The notes below the pieces were generated by a model. It searched no databases, was not told the DNA's origin, and was given only the letters and a program-made list of their open reading frames with translations. The position numbers and the translations under genes were made by a program. From assembly GCA_964017195.1 (NCBI GenBank), contig OZ024892.1, positions 8,165,866 through 8,229,865 on the forward strand: a DNA stretch of 64,000 nucleotides. The letters run 5' to 3'. Below are positions 63,296 through 64,000 of the stretch, one piece after another. The first letter of the stretch is position 1. Every line of letters begins with the position of its first letter. This DNA comes from Siderastrea radians (lineage: Eukaryota; Cnidaria; Anthozoa; Scleractinia; Rhizangiidae).

Positions 63296-63486
63296 GGGGG
63301 TTGACTACACTCGGAGCAAAGTTCCCCGTCTTCTATCTGACGACAGCTCTCACAAAGACGGGCCTTTAAGATGTGCTATTTATGCTTCCAATAATGACAC
63401 TCGTCTTTCCACTGGTCGGTAGTCCGATTGGCCTCTTGTAACAGGGTGATCCATGTGGCCAGGGTTAACGGGTCGGTCGAGCACAT
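63277..63486 (-). pseudogene. small Zn-ribbon-like ORF interrupted by an in-frame TAG
   Basis: On the - strand an ATG at 63484-63486 opens 36 codons (CSTDPLTLATWITLLQEANR, then a Trp/Lys-rich end) and stops at TAG (63376-63378). The same frame continues 32 more codons with CESC and CSEC pairs 12 residues apart, then TGA at 63277-63279. The intact second half in the same phase suggests one small zinc-binding protein of about 69 residues broken by a stop, or suppressed or spliced around. It overlaps the end of the 108-aa gene and the start of the 214-aa gene. Confidence 0.5.
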
Positions 63487-63791
63487 TGACATAACACCTC
63501 GTGAAGTCCTTGAAACAAGCCGCGTCCTTTTTGTTGAACCAACCACGCACGCCGTTTTTTGACGGAATGTCGACGACGTCCCAAATCGCGTAGCACCCTT
63601 TTATAGGGTTGAAGTTTAGCCAGCATGGGGGGTGTAACGGGAATCTTGTTTTTTAAGAAGTTCAAGACCAGTTCACTCACAGCATTGATTTGATCGGCAT
63701 TGGCATGTTGTAACAACTCTTGACGTTTGGAACCGTTGGCTTCTTGTAACATGGACCGTAAAAACGGTAATTGACGTCGAAGACGTTGCAT
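63465..63791 (-). CDS. 108-aa basic helical protein of the virion block
   Basis: Pattern: LRRQLPFLRSMLQEANGSKR, a helix with LVLNFLKNKIPVTP, then LQPYKRVLRDLGRRR, a Lys/Arg patch and LVQQKGRGLFQGL. Small proteins of this layout (basic, hydrophobic helix, basic patch, QxG(R)G-like site) recur in Polinton/adintovirus-like elements in marine invertebrates, as I recall the family. The function is not established. KGRG-L may be a protease site. Starts 3 bp after the stop of the 56-aa gene. Confidence 0.7.
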   Translation of the reverse strand: MQRLRRQLPFLRSMLQEANGSKRQELLQHANADQINAVSELVLNFLKNKIPVTPPMLAKLQPYKRVLRDLGRRRHSVKKRRAWLVQQKGRGLFQGLHEVLCQCARPTR

Positions 63792-63794
63792 CGT

Positions 63795-63965
63795 TTATCG
63801 GTGACGGCGACGATAGCGTTGATTGGCTTTTTGGATCGTGCGTTTTATACGTTTATCCGTTTCCAAGGCCACGGCTTTCCCTAATCCTACCATGGCAGGG
63901 ACCAATAGATTTAAAAAACCACCTCGTTGACGACGTCGTCGTCGTAATCTTCTTCTCCTCACCAT
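63795..63965 (-). CDS. 56-aa Arg-rich peptide, adenovirus pX/core-like
   Basis: Translated by hand from the - strand: an Arg-dense start, RQRGGFLN, a hydrophobic helix (LLVPAMVGLGKAVAL), then a basic tail ending in YRRRHR. This Arg-rich, Gly-Gly, hydrophobic-helix layout is like small condensing or membrane-active virion peptides such as adenovirus pX. The similarity is of layout only. The ATG at 63963-63965 overlaps the end of the upstream frame. Tight spacing and the shared RQRGG motif with the PLA2 protein support it as real. Confidence 0.65.
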   Translation of the reverse strand: MVRRRRLRRRRRQRGGFLNLLVPAMVGLGKAVALETDKRIKRTIQKANQRYRRRHR

Positions 63966-64000
63966 GGACGGTTCGTCAATAGACGTTGAAGGACTTTGTT
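63959..64000 (-). CDS. C-terminal end of the next upstream virion-block gene (partial)
   Basis: The - strand frame entering from the right edge reads NKVLQRLLTNRPW then TGA (63959-63961), overlapping the 56-aa gene's ATG by a few bases, as in the rest of this packed block. Too short to identify. Confidence 0.4.
   Translation of the reverse strand, partial: NKVLQRLLTNRPW

Larger units (their letters stand above)
55709..64000. mobile_element. endogenous Polinton/adintovirus-like element, left 8.3 kb (runs off the window)
   Basis: The gene set is that of Polinton/Maverick and adintovirus-like elements: a protein-primed family B polymerase, a parvovirus-type PLA2 protein and short basic virion-like proteins. 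The genes are nearly gap-free and more GC-rich than the flanks. The left end is set by copy 1 of the duplication, which continues past the matching point (12930) without the element. The first bases, AGTAGTAAAGGACGCCC, start with AG as known Polintons do, and AGTATG (55703-55708) is a likely 6-bp target duplication (empty site AGTATT, 12925-12930). Expected but not seen here: integrase, major and minor capsid genes, FtsK-type ATPase, adenain-type protease and the right terminal repeat. Apart from one in-frame TAG, every reading frame is intact, so the insertion looks young. Confidence 0.85.

Overview
The window looks like nuclear DNA of an anthozoan cnidarian, most likely a stony coral (inference). 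It is AT-rich and intron-rich, with GT-AG exons of conserved animal genes, many palindromic MITE-like elements, tRNA-derived SINEs, pogo/Tigger-like repeats and minisatellites. I see no bacterial operons, rRNA or CRISPR.

Three host genes are supported by homology-bearing exons in phase, all on the + strand. (1) The C-terminal 519 codons of DHTKD1 (2-oxoadipate dehydrogenase E1) lie in 12 exons from 8445 to 23323; the 5' part is not seen and should lie left of the window. (2) A small secreted protein has a signal peptide, a TSP1 repeat and an ILEI/FAM3 domain, in five coding exons from 35685 to 37984. (3) The N-terminal part of Aquarius (AQR, the spliceosomal intron-binding protein) lies in nine exons from 42566 to 49493; its first exon and the rest of the gene were not found. 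A broken protein-kinase-like exon sits at the left edge on the - strand.

The window holds two near-identical copies of one segment: 4592-12930 (inside DHTKD1) and 49744-55708 (inside or just downstream of the visible AQR exons). Both carry the same two DHTKD1 exons. They differ mainly by insertions and deletions: a LINE tail and the left arm of a 2.5-kb palindrome in copy 1, an 0.83-kb element in copy 2, and a 1.1-kb gap in copy 2.

Copy 2 stops abruptly at 55708, where a more GC-rich element with compact genes begins and runs off the right edge. It carries a protein-primed family B DNA polymerase, a divergent block of small + strand genes (Cys-rich, Arg-rich repeat, acidic repeat), and a tightly packed - strand block (parvovirus-type PLA2 protein, a 214-aa protein, a small Zn-ribbon ORF broken by TAG, a 108-aa basic protein, a 56-aa basic peptide). 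This is the polymerase-side half of an endogenous Polinton/adintovirus-like element. Comparison with copy 1, which serves as an empty site, places its left end at about 55709 with a likely 6-bp target duplication. Capsid, ATPase, protease and integrase genes would lie beyond 64000.
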